DNA of 64,000 bases. Source: Glutamicibacter nicotianae (GTDB lineage: Bacteria; Actinomycetota; Actinomycetes; Actinomycetales; Micrococcaceae). A model generated the notes under the pieces. The model was not told the origin of the DNA. It saw nothing but the letters and a program-made list of their open reading frames with translations, and ran no database searches. The DNA lies in the NCBI RefSeq assembly GCF_006539525.1, contig NZ_BJNE01000007.1, positions 99,962 through 163,961 on the forward strand, read 5' to 3'. This document shows positions 49,120 through 57,938 of this stretch, in pieces. A program made the position numbers and the translations under genes. Each line of letters starts with the position of its first letter. Position 1 is the stretch's first letter.

Positions 49120-49761
49120 ATGCACTTAGTTCAGGCTTCCAGACTTGCGTTGGCCGAGACCCTGCTTGCGGCAGGACCTACCGCCGACACCCTTTGCGAC
49201 GGTTGGCAAACCCGCCATCTCGCCGCGCACCTCGTGTTGCGCGAAAGCTCGCTGCTTTCCGCCGGCACGTTCTTCAAGCCGCTTTCCAAGAAGCTTGAAG
49301 CGAAACTGAACCAGATGGTGGTCGCGGCGCAGACCCCGGAAGGCTACGCGAAATTGGTCCGCAGCTTCCGCTCGGGTCCGCCCGCGTTCTCGCCGTTCGC
49401 CATCGACAAGGTAAACCAGTCGGCGAACCTCTCGGAATTCTTCATCCATACCGAGGATGTTCGCCGGGCCCGCGGCCAATGGGCTCCGCGGGTGCTGGAC
49501 AAGGAGTACACAGAACTGCTTTGGCAGTCGCTGACCCGCATGTCCCGGCTGCTGTTCCGCCACGCGCCCATCGGCATTATTCTCACGCGTCCCGATGGCC
49601 AGCGCCATGTTGCCAAGAAGGCGCCGAACGCTGTGTCCATTACCGGACCGGTCACCGAGCTGATGATGTATTCGTTCGGCCGCATCGATCAGAGCTTGGT
49701 CTTGTTCGAGGGCGGCGAAACCGCATTGGAAATCGTCAAGGGATTCAAGCCGGGGCTGTAG
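49120..49761 (+). CDS. TIGR03085-type protein (maleylpyruvate isomerase/DinB fold)
   Basis: A 213-residue four-helix-bundle protein of the mycothiol-dependent isomerase/DinB fold. VQASRLALAETLLAAGPTADT, LCDGWQTRHLAAHLVLRESS and EFFIHTEDVRRARGQWAP give the His ligands that commonly bind a metal. VTELMMYSFGRIDQS is the C-terminal family segment. The function of this clade is unknown. The start is ATG 49120 (MHLVQ). It is divergent from hisI. Confidence 0.87.
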   Translation: MHLVQASRLALAETLLAAGPTADTLCDGWQTRHLAAHLVLRESSLLSAGTFFKPLSKKLEAKLNQMVVAAQTPEGYAKLVRSFRSGPPAFSPFAIDKVNQSANLSEFFIHTEDVRRARGQWAPRVLDKEYTELLWQSLTRMSRLLFRHAPIGIILTRPDGQRHVAKKAPNAVSITGPVTELMMYSFGRIDQSLVLFEGGETALEIVKGFKPGL

Positions 49762-49774
49762 TACTCCCTCCCGT

Positions 49775-49827
49775 TTATCCACATTCGTGGGTGGGCCATC
49801 AATGTTCGCTTCGCACCGGCCTAGGAT
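49775..49827 (+). promoter_or_regulatory. TTATCCACA box and TAGGAT element before the first DUF6318-type gene
   Basis: TTATCCACA (49775-49783) is a perfect DnaA-box consensus. TAGGAT (49822-49827) lies 38 nt later and resembles a -10 hexamer, 38 nt before the ATG. The arrangement repeats at 50650-50703 and at 19424-19477. Confidence 0.45.
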
Positions 49828-49865
49828 TTCGAGCAATCGATATCCAACGGCTTCGGAGCTTGAAC

Positions 49866-50501
49866 ATGAACACCCAGAAAATTGTTCGCCGTTACTCTAG
49901 TGCTGCTATCTCTGCAGTCCCCGCTTTCGTCCTGGTTGCCCTGGCATCAGCGCTGATCGTGTCCGTAGCACCGGCCGAGGCCGAATCTTCGGCTTCATCG
50001 CCGACCGGATCTTACACCGCAGAGGCGACGCCAACCAGCGAACCGGATCCTCCAGACTCGGCAAACCTTCTGTATGAAAAATCGGATTACGGGGCGCTCG
50101 AAGCTGCACGGCGCTTCTTCCGATTTCTCGATTACGAAATCCTCTATCGTTCCCCCGTCGATTTCGCGCCGATAGTTACTGGCAAATGCGAATTGGAGCA
50201 ATGCTGGAAAACGTTCCAAGAGCTAGACGACCTGAGAAAAGGGCCAGAAGACATCCAGATCGGGGGCTACCACTATCTCCACACGGACTACATCGTCCAG
50301 TTCGACGGAAACCAGGCCTACCTGATGGGAGAGCTCACCTTGTCCCCACGCTCCCTGCTACGACCAGATCAGGAAGTCATATTCTTCGAAGAACAAAATC
50401 TGGGTGAGATCACCGTAGGACTTGAATATACCGACACCGGGTGGAAAGTCTCTGACGTCTCGCTTGATAATCCACGTTCAGCAACGCGGCGCGACACTTG
50501 A
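49866..50501 (+). CDS. Secreted DUF6318-type protein (first copy)
   Basis: A 211-residue protein with an N-terminal signal segment (about residues 13-40, AAISAVPAFVLVALASALIV then APAEAESSAS). It has no lipobox Cys, so it may be released or membrane-anchored. A Ser/Thr/Pro linker (about 41-68) precedes the domain: YGALEAARRFFRFLDYEILY, CELEQCWKTFQELDD (a C-x4-C pair) and VGLEYTDTGWKVSDVSLD. The C-x(n)-C and the GWKV end match the second copy (50745), so the two look like divergent paralogues. Function unknown. Confidence 0.75.
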   Translation: MNTQKIVRRYSSAAISAVPAFVLVALASALIVSVAPAEAESSASSPTGSYTAEATPTSEPDPPDSANLLYEKSDYGALEAARRFFRFLDYEILYRSPVDFAPIVTGKCELEQCWKTFQELDDLRKGPEDIQIGGYHYLHTDYIVQFDGNQAYLMGELTLSPRSLLRPDQEVIFFEEQNLGEITVGLEYTDTGWKVSDVSLDNPRSATRRDT

Positions 50502-50649
50502 GCCTGGATTCATTCGAACCAGTTAGACTGCTAAGTTCTACGCTGACGCCAATGCTGGCAGCCGGTGGTCATGAGGTTCATCTCTGCACGTATCAGCAGT
50601 ATCAATAGCTGTGGATGTTCACAGAGAATCTGAAATAGGCTGTGGCAAG

Positions 50650-50703
50650 TTTTCCACAGATTCGTCGAAAACTCTCCACTTTCTTGAAACACGGGCATAG
50701 GAT
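50650..50703 (+). promoter_or_regulatory. TTTTCCACA box and TAGGAT element before the second DUF6318 gene
   Basis: TTTTCCACA (50650-50658) is one base from the DnaA box, and TAGGAT (50698-50703) starts 39 nt later. CTGTGG at 50640-50645 pairs with CCACAG at 50654-50659, forming an inverted repeat. A further TGTGGATG...CACAG lies about 30 nt upstream. Confidence 0.45.
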
Positions 50704-50744
50704 GGCGCACAACCTCGCATTCCCGATGATCATGGAGAGTTCGA

Positions 50745-51380
50745 ATGGACACGCGGAAAATTGCAGTTGTCGCGTCGGTTGCAGCAGTTGCACTCGCACT
50801 GTCAGGCTGCAGTACAGGGAGTGCCGAAGGACAGGGAAACTCGCCGTCCGCAGTAAGCAAGATGTCACCAGCTCCGGATTCGACGACAAAGAATCCATCA
50901 CCCTCGAAAAACAATACGTACAGGCCTGCGTCGCCCGAGGGACCCGCAGAAAATGTTCCCGTCCCAAAACTGCCAGCACTGGCAAAAGAATACAGCGAAG
51001 ACGGTGCGGCCTCGTTCTCCAAATTCTATTTTGATCTCGTGAACTATGCCATTGAGACTAATAATGCAGGTCCTATAAAAAAGGTCACCACAAAAGAATG
51101 CATAGTGTGCGGTGTTTCAATTATCGATGAAGCTACAGAAGCTAAGAAACTAGGGAAATGGCATGTTGGCGGAAAACACCACCCAAAAATTCTCGATTCC
51201 TATATATCCGGGGAGAACCTAGCGGTGGTAACAGTTGAATATACCGCTGACAAAGCCGAAATCTATCTCGTCCCAAATGAACCAGATTCCAAAATGGACA
51301 AGTTAGAGCCAACTACTGTAGCCGTGGGCCTGGAATTTGACCATGGCTGGAAAGTATACAGAATAATCGGTGCCGAATAA
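50745..51380 (+). CDS. DUF6318-family lipoprotein (second copy)
   Basis: A 211-residue exported lipoprotein. The signal peptide ends at the lipobox LALSGC (Cys at about residue 22). A disordered Ser/Pro linker runs to about residue 75 (APDSTTKNPSPSKNNTYRPA, PEGPAENVPVPKLP). The domain has ASFSKFYFDLVNYAIETNN, TKECIVCG (C-x2-C) and FDHGWKVYRI, which fit DUF6318. It follows GGAGAG 6 nt upstream. Its stop overlaps the next ATG (TAATG), so it is coupled to the exported PKD-like gene. Function unknown. Confidence 0.85.
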   Translation: MDTRKIAVVASVAAVALALSGCSTGSAEGQGNSPSAVSKMSPAPDSTTKNPSPSKNNTYRPASPEGPAENVPVPKLPALAKEYSEDGAASFSKFYFDLVNYAIETNNAGPIKKVTTKECIVCGVSIIDEATEAKKLGKWHVGGKHHPKILDSYISGENLAVVTVEYTADKAEIYLVPNEPDSKMDKLEPTTVAVGLEFDHGWKVYRIIGAE

Positions 51381-52279
51381 TGAAGCTGCAATCTTCAAAT
51401 AAACTGACAATGCTTATTGCATTCTGCGTCAGCATTCCGGCTGTTTTGGGCATGCAGGCTCCTATCGACCCTGCCAACAAGGAAGATCACGGCATTCGAA
51501 TGCTTCCGGAATCAATTTACGAAGATCATGACAAAAAGGAAAACTTCAACTACAAGGTGAAGCCGCAGAATCCACAACCCAAAAAACAACGACCCCGGGA
51601 CGCTTCACCCAAAGAGAAGTTCTCCATCCGAGATTACGAGAGTTGTGACCCAAACACCTCAAACGCTCGATTCTGTAGGAGTATACCTGAAGAAAGAACC
51701 TGCCCAGACGGATCGGCACCGATTTACCGGCAGGTTCTCGACGCCCAAGGACGTGTAGTTCGTCAGTATCGTTACTGCCCTGGTGAACCACCGAAAATTG
51801 AATTACCTAAAGAAACTCTCACCCAGGAAATCATAATTGATATAAACAAATTCAAAGAATATCCCATAATTCCTTCGAAGATTATTAGCAATCCAACTAA
51901 ATTTTCCTTGAAGAACGGCAATACGCATTTCATGGCTACCGAGGAAGTTCAATCTTTCTCCTCTAGCCTCTCAGGATCAAAAATACGAATAAAGGCGATT
52001 CCGATTCAATGGAATTGGAACTATGGTGACGGGACCACTCGAAATCTTAATTTTCCTGGCGAACCTGCACCGAACCATACTTTGAGAGATGAAACCCCTA
52101 CGAGTCATTCTTATAGCGAGACTGGCAAGTTCAAAGTCGAGGTTACCACCCTCTACCGAGGAGAATTCAGCGTCGATGGAGGCCCATGGCAGGCCATACC
52201 CGGTCAAGCCGCCGTCGCAAGCACACCGATTGAAATCGACGTTTGGCGCACTGAGAAGGAGCTCATTGCCAACGATTAG
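51380..52279 (+). CDS. Exported protein with PKD-like domain
   Basis: A 299-residue protein with an N-terminal signal (KLTMLIAFCVSIPAVLGMQA). Residues about 40-80 are charged and Lys/Pro/Gln-rich (YKVKPQNPQPKKQRPRD). A cysteine pair region (ESCDPN..RFCRS, TCPDG, YCPGEPP) precedes a PKD-like Ig fold: IQWNWNYGDGTTRNLNFPGE, then TSHSYSETGKFKVEVTTLYR. The W-x-GDG and H-x-Y-x-x-G-x-F motifs are the PKD signature. Coding DNA is clearly A+T-rich (16 of 60 bases G or C at 51841-51900), unlike the neighbours, suggesting foreign origin. It is coupled to the lipoprotein upstream. Confidence 0.78.
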   Translation: MKLQSSNKLTMLIAFCVSIPAVLGMQAPIDPANKEDHGIRMLPESIYEDHDKKENFNYKVKPQNPQPKKQRPRDASPKEKFSIRDYESCDPNTSNARFCRSIPEERTCPDGSAPIYRQVLDAQGRVVRQYRYCPGEPPKIELPKETLTQEIIIDINKFKEYPIIPSKIISNPTKFSLKNGNTHFMATEEVQSFSSSLSGSKIRIKAIPIQWNWNYGDGTTRNLNFPGEPAPNHTLRDETPTSHSYSETGKFKVEVTTLYRGEFSVDGGPWQAIPGQAAVASTPIEIDVWRTEKELIAND

Positions 52280-52288
52280 CCAAGTACA

Positions 52289-52326
52289 GCATGAGGCCCA
52301 GCGCCATGTGGTGCTGGGCCTCATGC
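52289..52326. terminator. Bidirectional terminator between the PKD-like gene and hisF
   Basis: A 14-bp stem (52289-52302 with 52313-52326; arms GCATGAGGCCCAGC) with a 10-nt loop between convergent genes. Confidence 0.75.
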
Positions 52327-52333
52327 TTGGATC

Positions 52334-53104
52334 CTAGCGAACTGGGTAACCAGCTTCGCGGATCGCTTGCTTAACCGTGGCGATCATGTCCTTCGGTCCG
52401 AAGTGGAAAATCGAGGCTGCCAATACTGCGTCGGCACCCGCTTCGATCGCTGGAGGGAAGTCCTCAGGCTTTCCCGCGCCACCCGATGCGATCAGCGGAA
52501 CCGAGACCTCGGCGCGAACCGCACGGATCATTTCCAGGTCGAAGCCATCCTTGGTGCCGTCAGCGTCGATCGAGTTCAGCAGGATCTCCCCCACGCCTCG
52601 TTCGGCAGCTTCCTTCGCCCAGGCTACGGCGCACATGCCGGTGCCCGTACGACCGCCATGGGTAGTGACCTCGTAGCCCGATGCGATCGACGGATCATCG
52701 GTGCGGCGCGCGTCCAGGGACAGCACGAGCACCTGGGAGCCGAAGCGCTGGGTGATCTCGTTGATGACCTCGGGACGGTTCACCGCCGCGGTATTGATCG
52801 AGGCTTTGTCGGCACCGTTGCGTAGCAGCCGATCGACGTCTTCAGCAGTGCGGACGCCACCGCCCACGGTCAGCGGGATGAAGACTTCTTCTGCGGTGTG
52901 ACGGACAACTTCGTAGGTGGTTTCACGGTCCGAACTGGATGCGGTGACATCGAGGAAGGTCAGTTCGTCGGCACCTGCGTCATTGTAGCGGCGGGCAAGC
53001 TCAACTGGGTCGCCAGCATCGCGAAGGCCCGCGAAGTTGACGCCCTTGACGACTCGTCCGGCATCGACGTCGAGGCAAGGAATAACACGAATTGCAACGC
53101 TCAT
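52334..53104 (-). CDS. hisF: Imidazole glycerol phosphate synthase cyclase subunit
   Basis: Cyclase half of IGP synthase (partner HisH is not in the window), 256 residues. The two catalytic Asps sit in [19 protein letters not shown] and [36 protein letters not shown] and [15 protein letters not shown] are the phosphate-binding loops. It follows hisG by 21 nt. It ends facing the plus-strand insert. Confidence 0.97.
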   Translation of the reverse strand: MSVAIRVIPCLDVDAGRVVKGVNFAGLRDAGDPVELARRYNDAGADELTFLDVTASSSDRETTYEVVRHTAEEVFIPLTVGGGVRTAEDVDRLLRNGADKASINTAAVNRPEVINEITQRFGSQVLVLSLDARRTDDPSIASGYEVTTHGGRTGTGMCAVAWAKEAAERGVGEILLNSIDADGTKDGFDLEMIRAVRAEVSVPLIASGGAGKPEDFPPAIEAGADAVLAASIFHFGPKDMIATVKQAIREAGYPVR

Positions 53105-53125
53105 CAGCGGAATTTCCTTGTCTAC

Positions 53126-53974
53126 TTAGATGCGGCAGGCGTGGATCTGGCTGACCAAGATGGCACGTGCGCCAACGTCATAGAGTTCATCCATGATGTT
53201 GTTCGTCTGCGATTTCTTGACCATGGCGCGCACGGCGACCCACTCGGAGTTGGCAAGGTCCGACACGGTTGGCGATTCCAGGCCTGGGGTCAGTGCGCAG
53301 GCCTTGTCGGCCAACTCGCGGCGTACGTCGTAGTCGAGCATGACGTACTGGCGGGCGACAAGCACCCCGTTGAGACGGCGGATCAGCACATCCAGGCCAG
53401 ATGGCTTGTGCCCGACACGGCCGATCATGACCGCTTCGGAGTTCAGCAGCGGATCGCCGAAGATCTCCATGCCGGCGGCCTTGATGGTGTTGCCAGTTTC
53501 CACGACGTCGGCAATGGCATCTGCTACGCCGAGGCGGACCGAGGACTCGATGGCGCCATCAAGACGAACGATTGAAGCTTCGATGCCGGACTTCTCGAGG
53601 TAGTGGCGCAGCAGCACGTCGTAGCTGGTGGCAATGCGCTTGCCATTGAGCTGCTGGGCATCGTTGAACGCGCCAACCGGGGCAGCGAAGCGGAAGGTCG
53701 ACTTTCCGATGCCGAGCGAAAGCTGCTCTTCGACAGCGTCGTCGACATCTGCATCGAGGTACAGGTCGCGGCCGGTGATGCCTACGTCCAGGATTCCGCG
53801 GCCGACATAGACGGCAATGTCGCGGGGACGCAGATAGAAGAATTCAACTTGGTTGTCCTCGTCGACCAGGACCAGTTCGCGGGAATCGCGGCGCTGGAGG
53901 TAGCCGGCTTCCTTGAACATGGTGGAAGCGATTTCGGACAAGGCACCCTTGTTGGGTAGGGCTACGCGGAGCAT
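53126..53974 (-). CDS. hisG: ATP phosphoribosyltransferase
   Basis: First, feedback-inhibited step of histidine synthesis. It has 282 residues, the long form with a C-terminal regulatory (ACT-like) domain from about residue 210, so it does not need HisZ. MLRVALPNKGALSEIASTMF, DVGITGRDLYLD and LGVADAIADVVETGNTIKAA (PRPP-binding loop) are diagnostic. It lies 142 nt after hisE, with a strong hairpin between. Confidence 0.97.
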   Translation of the reverse strand: MLRVALPNKGALSEIASTMFKEAGYLQRRDSRELVLVDEDNQVEFFYLRPRDIAVYVGRGILDVGITGRDLYLDADVDDAVEEQLSLGIGKSTFRFAAPVGAFNDAQQLNGKRIATSYDVLLRHYLEKSGIEASIVRLDGAIESSVRLGVADAIADVVETGNTIKAAGMEIFGDPLLNSEAVMIGRVGHKPSGLDVLIRRLNGVLVARQYVMLDYDVRRELADKACALTPGLESPTVSDLANSEWVAVRAMVKKSQTNNIMDELYDVGARAILVSQIHACRI

Positions 53975-54070
53975 TTTTGACTCGTTTCGTCATGAATGGC
54001 GCTGCGGCGATTAGCCATAAACAAGCGCCAAGGATTAATTCGTTGGCCGTTGTTTCTGCCGCCGTGCGTT

Positions 54071-54107
54071 GACTGCGGCCTGATCGGCAATGGATCAGGC
54101 CGCAGTC
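54071..54107 (-). terminator. Intercistronic hairpin between hisE and hisG
   Basis: A perfect 15-bp inverted repeat (54071-54085 with 54093-54107; arms GACTGCGGCCTGATC) and a 7-nt loop, 10 nt after the hisE stop. No U-tract follows, so termination may be partial. Confidence 0.6.
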
Positions 54108-54116
54108 GCGCGACGG

Positions 54117-54380
54117 CTATAGATGCTTGTAAACGTCGGCCAAGGTCATGCCCTTGGCGATCATGAGAACCTGCAAGTGGTACAGCAACTGGGAGATTTC
54201 CTCCGCCGCGGCCTCATCGGTTTCGTACTCCGCAGCCATCCAAACTTCGGCGGCTTCCTCGACGATCTTCTTGCCGATGCCGTGGACACCAGAGTCGAGT
54301 TCGGTGACGGTACGTGAGCCTTCCGGGCGGGATTGTGCCTTGAGCGATAGTTCGCTGAAGAGCTCGTCAAAAGTTTTCAC
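54117..54380 (-). CDS. hisE: Phosphoribosyl-ATP pyrophosphatase
   Basis: Second step of histidine synthesis, an all-alpha NTP-PPase (MazG-like) enzyme of 87 residues. The metal-binding motif is [17 protein letters not shown], then [16 protein letters not shown]. It starts with GTG at 54380 ([14 protein letters not shown]). It is separate from hisI, as in other actinobacteria, and lies 72 nt after ribH. Confidence 0.95.
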   Translation of the reverse strand: MKTFDELFSELSLKAQSRPEGSRTVTELDSGVHGIGKKIVEEAAEVWMAAEYETDEAAAEEISQLLYHLQVLMIAKGMTLADVYKHL

Positions 54381-54452
54381 GGAACTAATCCTAGCTGTTT
54401 TCTTGACCGGGGCCGTATTCTGGTGCCCCTTTGTGACAGGACCGGCCCGATG

Positions 54453-54944
54453 CTACGGCAGTGCGGCGACTGTCATCACGGCAGCCGAGTAGGCTTCATA
54501 GCCCTTGTCCTCGCTGGAGTTCTCCAAGCCAGCGCGATCCAGGGCCTGCTCTTCGTTATCGCAGGTGAGCACGCCGAAACCGATAGGGGTTTTGGTGTCC
54601 ACACTCACATTGGTTAAGCCATTGGTCGCTGCCATGCAGACATAGTCGAAGTGCGGTGTACCTCCGCGGATGACCACACCCAGCGCGATGACCGCGTCGT
54701 AGTCCCCGGCGAGGGTGGAAGCCGCGACCGGCAGCTCGAAAGTGCCCGGTACCCGAATCAGGGTGGTGCTGGATTCCAGGCCGGCGTCCTTGGCGGCGCG
54801 CTGGGCACCGTCAATCAGTCCGTTCATGATCACTTCGTGCCAGCTGGCGGCTACGATGGCCACCTTGAGCTGGGAGAACTTCTCGTCACTGGCCAGGGCG
54901 GCCAGCTGTTCGCTGACGTCGGTTGGTGCGCCATGCTTGCTCAT
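54453..54944 (-). CDS. ribH: 6,7-dimethyl-8-ribityllumazine synthase
   Basis: Penultimate riboflavin step, joining DHBP and the ribityl-diaminopyrimidine. It has 163 residues. [48 protein letters not shown] and [17 protein letters not shown] are the active-site segments; the catalytic His is in GGTPHFDYV. It ends the rib operon, 35 nt after ribBA. Confidence 0.97.
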   Translation of the reverse strand: MSKHGAPTDVSEQLAALASDEKFSQLKVAIVAASWHEVIMNGLIDGAQRAAKDAGLESSTTLIRVPGTFELPVAASTLAGDYDAVIALGVVIRGGTPHFDYVCMAATNGLTNVSVDTKTPIGFGVLTCDNEEQALDRAGLENSSEDKGYEAYSAAVMTVAALP

Positions 54945-54979
54945 CTTGATGCTCCTTGGTTCTTCTGGATTCGTCGTGT

Positions 54980-56227
54980 TCAGGCGCCGTGGTAGGCGTC
55001 GGATTGCTGGTCATCGTCGGTATCGGGCAGGTCCAGATGGTGGCCGAAGCGAATCTGCTTGGTCCGCAGGTAGGCGGAGTTCTGCTCGCGCGGCGCAATC
55101 TGCAGGCCGACCAGCTCGGCCACCTTGATTCCCGCGTCGTTCAGTTGTTGCTGCTTGTCCGGATTGTTGCTCAGCAAGCGGATCTCGTCCAGGCCCATGG
55201 CCTTGAGAATTGCGGCGACGGCGAAGTATTCGCGGGCGTCGGCCGGGAATCCCAGATGCAAGTTGGCGTCCAGGGTGTCCATGCCGTCTTCCTGCAACGC
55301 GTAGGCGCGCAGCTTGTTGGCCAGCCCGATGCCGCGGCCTTCATGCCCGCGGATGTAGATGATGTGGCCGCCTTCGCGGGCGATGGCTTCCAACGATGCA
55401 TGAAGCTGTTCGCCGCAGTCGCAACGGTAGGAGCCGAAGATGTCCCCGGTGAGGCATTCCGAATGGATGCGCACCAGGTTGCCCGGCGCGCCGCCATTTG
55501 GACCTTCATGGCTGAGCACGATGTGCTCGTGGTTCTCTGCGGTGGCTGCTCTGGCGGTGAAGTCCCCGAAGGCGGTAGGCAGCTTGATCGGGTCGGTCAG
55601 CTCGATCTCGTCATTGACCCGGCGCCAGCGGGCCAGGTCGTCAATGGAGATCAGTGGCAGGTCGTGTTCGGCGGCGAAGACCCGCAAGTCATCCAGGCGC
55701 ATCATTTCGCCGTCGTCCTTGGTGATCTCGCCGATCACGCCCACCGGTTCCAGCCCGGCGGCCTGGCACAGGTCCACTGCTGCTTCGGTGTGGCCCCGGC
55801 GTTCGAGCACTCCCCCGGCTGCGGCGCGCAGCGGGAAGATGTGGCCCGGTCGGGAGAGCTGGGACGGCTGGGTGTCCGGGTCGGCCAGCAGGCGGCTGGT
55901 CAGCGCACGATCGGCGGCTGAAATGCCGGTGGTGATGCCTTCGGCGGCATCGCAGGTGACGGTGAAGGCGGTTCCCTTGGCGTCCTGGTTGATGCCGACC
56001 ATCGGAGCCAGGCGCAGCGCGTCGGCACGTTGGGCGCCGAGCGGCACGCAGATCACCCCCGAGGTGTAGCGGATGGTGAAGGCCATCAGTTCGGCCGTGG
56101 CGTGCTGGGCGGCGAAGATGATGTCGCCTTCGTTCTCGCGGTCTTCGTCGTCGACAACGACAACTGCACGACCCGCGGCAAGGGCCGCCAGCGCGGTTGG
56201 GATGGAATCAAGCGTTGACGTAGCCAT
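54980..56227 (-). CDS. ribBA: Bifunctional DHBP synthase / GTP cyclohydrolase II
   Basis: Makes both entry precursors of riboflavin, 415 residues. The N-terminal RibB domain (about 1-205) has [20 protein letters not shown] and [20 protein letters not shown]. The C-terminal RibA domain (about 210-400) has [20 protein letters not shown], with zinc Cys residues, then [18 protein letters not shown]. Both active sites look complete. The start overlaps the ribE stop (TAATG). Confidence 0.97.
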   Translation of the reverse strand: MATSTLDSIPTALAALAAGRAVVVVDDEDRENEGDIIFAAQHATAELMAFTIRYTSGVICVPLGAQRADALRLAPMVGINQDAKGTAFTVTCDAAEGITTGISAADRALTSRLLADPDTQPSQLSRPGHIFPLRAAAGGVLERRGHTEAAVDLCQAAGLEPVGVIGEITKDDGEMMRLDDLRVFAAEHDLPLISIDDLARWRRVNDEIELTDPIKLPTAFGDFTARAATAENHEHIVLSHEGPNGGAPGNLVRIHSECLTGDIFGSYRCDCGEQLHASLEAIAREGGHIIYIRGHEGRGIGLANKLRAYALQEDGMDTLDANLHLGFPADAREYFAVAAILKAMGLDEIRLLSNNPDKQQQLNDAGIKVAELVGLQIAPREQNSAYLRTKQIRFGHHLDLPDTDDDQQSDAYHGA

Positions 56228-56850
56228 TACTGCTGGCCTCCGAATTCATTCAGGCGTGCCACGTACTTGGCGAGCACGTCGACCTCGATATTGATCTTGT
56301 CGCCGACTTGTCGGGTGCCCATGGTGGTTTCGGCGAGGGTGATCGGGATGATGCCGACCTCGACCCAGTGGTTGCCTGCATCGGCCGCCGGGGAGACCGC
56401 GGTGATGGTCAGCGAGATGCCGTCCAGCGCAATGGAGCCCTTTTCAGCGGTCAGCGGCGCGTACGCGTCGTCGATGCCGATGCGGAAGGTGGTCCACTGG
56501 CCGTGGTCTTCGCGGGCCAGCACCGTGCCGACGGTGTCCACGTGGCCCTGCACCACGTGTCCGTCGAGCCGGCCGCCGGCTGGGGTGCAGCGTTCCAGGT
56601 TGACCTGGTCGCCGGTTTTCAGGGCGCCGATGGTGGTGCGGCGCAGGGTTTCGCCCATGACGTCGACGCTGAGCTTTTCCCCGTCCATCTCGGTGGCGGT
56701 CAGGCAGACCCCGTTGACGGCCAGTGAGCCGCCCAGGCCCAGGTTGTCGGTGTGGCCCGGGGCGCGCAGGGTCAAAACTGCCAGGTCCTTGCCGGTGAAG
56801 GTCTCGATGCCTTCGATGACGCCTTGGCCGGTGACAATTCCGGTGAACAT
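56227..56850 (-). CDS. ribE: Riboflavin synthase alpha subunit
   Basis: Last riboflavin step, dismutating two lumazines to riboflavin. It has 207 residues and two lumazine-binding repeats. MFTGIVTGQGVIEG is the diagnostic N-terminus. VNLERCTPAGGRLDGHVVQG (first repeat) and MGTRQVGDKINIEVDVLAKY (second) follow. The longer open frame upstream is not coding. It is coupled to ribBA by a 1-nt overlap. Confidence 0.96.
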   Translation of the reverse strand: MFTGIVTGQGVIEGIETFTGKDLAVLTLRAPGHTDNLGLGGSLAVNGVCLTATEMDGEKLSVDVMGETLRRTTIGALKTGDQVNLERCTPAGGRLDGHVVQGHVDTVGTVLAREDHGQWTTFRIGIDDAYAPLTAEKGSIALDGISLTITAVSPAADAGNHWVEVGIIPITLAETTMGTRQVGDKINIEVDVLAKYVARLNEFGGQQ

Positions 56851-56884
56851 GTTTACTCCTTGAAAATTTTGGGGTTGCCGGCGA

Positions 56885-57925
56885 TCAGTCGCGGGGCAGC
56901 GGTTCCAGATGCAGGGCAATGTCATCGCCCAGCCTGGTCAAAGACTCGTTGCTGGCCGAATCCAGCCGGAAGCGCCGCGCATCGGCAAGCGTGGTGGTGT
57001 TCGGCATGTTGACCGATGAGCTGCCTGCGCCGATCAGCAGCGGCGCCTGGTAGCAGTAGATCTCGTCGGCCAGATCGGCTGCGATGAAGGCCGAGGCGAC
57101 TGTGGCGCCGCCTTCAACCAGCAAATGGGCCAGGCCCAGCTCATTGGCCCGGACGATAACCTCGTGCACGTCGTGGCTGCGGACCTGCGCCCAGTCATCA
57201 CCCTGGGCGAGCGCCAGATCAGCTGGCAGATCCCGCTCGCCCATGACCAGCCGGAAGGGCTGGTGCTCATGCAACTGGCCATCGGGGGTTCGGGCGGTCA
57301 ACCGCGGGTTGTCGATGATCGCGGTGCTGGTGCCGACGAGGATGCCATCGACTCGCGAGCGCAGGGCGTGCGCGTGATTGCGCGACGCCGTGGACGTGAT
57401 CCACTGGCTCGTGCCGTCCGGTGCGTTGATCCGGCCGTCGAGCGACTGCGCGATCTTGACAGTGATGAACGGCCGGCCCTCATCTTTGGCGATGAACCAG
57501 CGGTGGTTCAGCTGCTTCGCGGCGGAGGAATCAGCCAGCTGGGTGGCCTGGGTTCCGTGGCTGCGCAGGTAGTCGGCGCCTCCGCTGGCGGCGGTGTTGT
57601 CGGGGACAGCGTAGTACACGTGGCCAATGCCGGCTTCCACAATGGCCTGGGCGCAGGGACCGGTTCGGCCGGTGTGGTTGCATGGTTCGAGGGTTACTAC
57701 CATCGTCAGCTCGCGGGCCTTGGCCGCAGGCATCTTGCCCAGTCGGCGCAGTGCGTCGATCTCGGCGTGCGGGTGCCCGGCACCGATATGGAAACCGGTG
57801 GCAATGATATTTCCCTCTGCATCCAAAACGCAGGCGCCGACCAGCGGGTTCGCTCCGCGGTGGCCCCGACCGGCGGTTTCCAGCGCAGTGCGCAATGCCG
57901 CGTCGAGCTGCTGGGTCGTGATCAT
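56885..57925 (-). CDS. ribD: Bifunctional riboflavin deaminase/reductase RibD
   Basis: Deaminates and reduces the pyrimidine intermediate, 346 residues. The deaminase domain has the zinc motif GAGHPHAEIDALR and LEPCNHTGRTGPCAQAI. The reductase domain has KIAQSLDGRINAPDGTSQWI, DNPRLTARTPDG and LLVEGGATVASAFI. The ATG at 57925 is chosen over the longer frame. It follows the transporter gene by 13 nt, in the FMN-controlled operon. Confidence 0.96.
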   Translation of the reverse strand: MITTQQLDAALRTALETAGRGHRGANPLVGACVLDAEGNIIATGFHIGAGHPHAEIDALRRLGKMPAAKARELTMVVTLEPCNHTGRTGPCAQAIVEAGIGHVYYAVPDNTAASGGADYLRSHGTQATQLADSSAAKQLNHRWFIAKDEGRPFITVKIAQSLDGRINAPDGTSQWITSTASRNHAHALRSRVDGILVGTSTAIIDNPRLTARTPDGQLHEHQPFRLVMGERDLPADLALAQGDDWAQVRSHDVHEVIVRANELGLAHLLVEGGATVASAFIAADLADEIYCYQAPLLIGAGSSSVNMPNTTTLADARRFRLDSASNESLTRLGDDIALHLEPLPRD

Positions 57926-57938
57926 GGTGCTATTCCTT

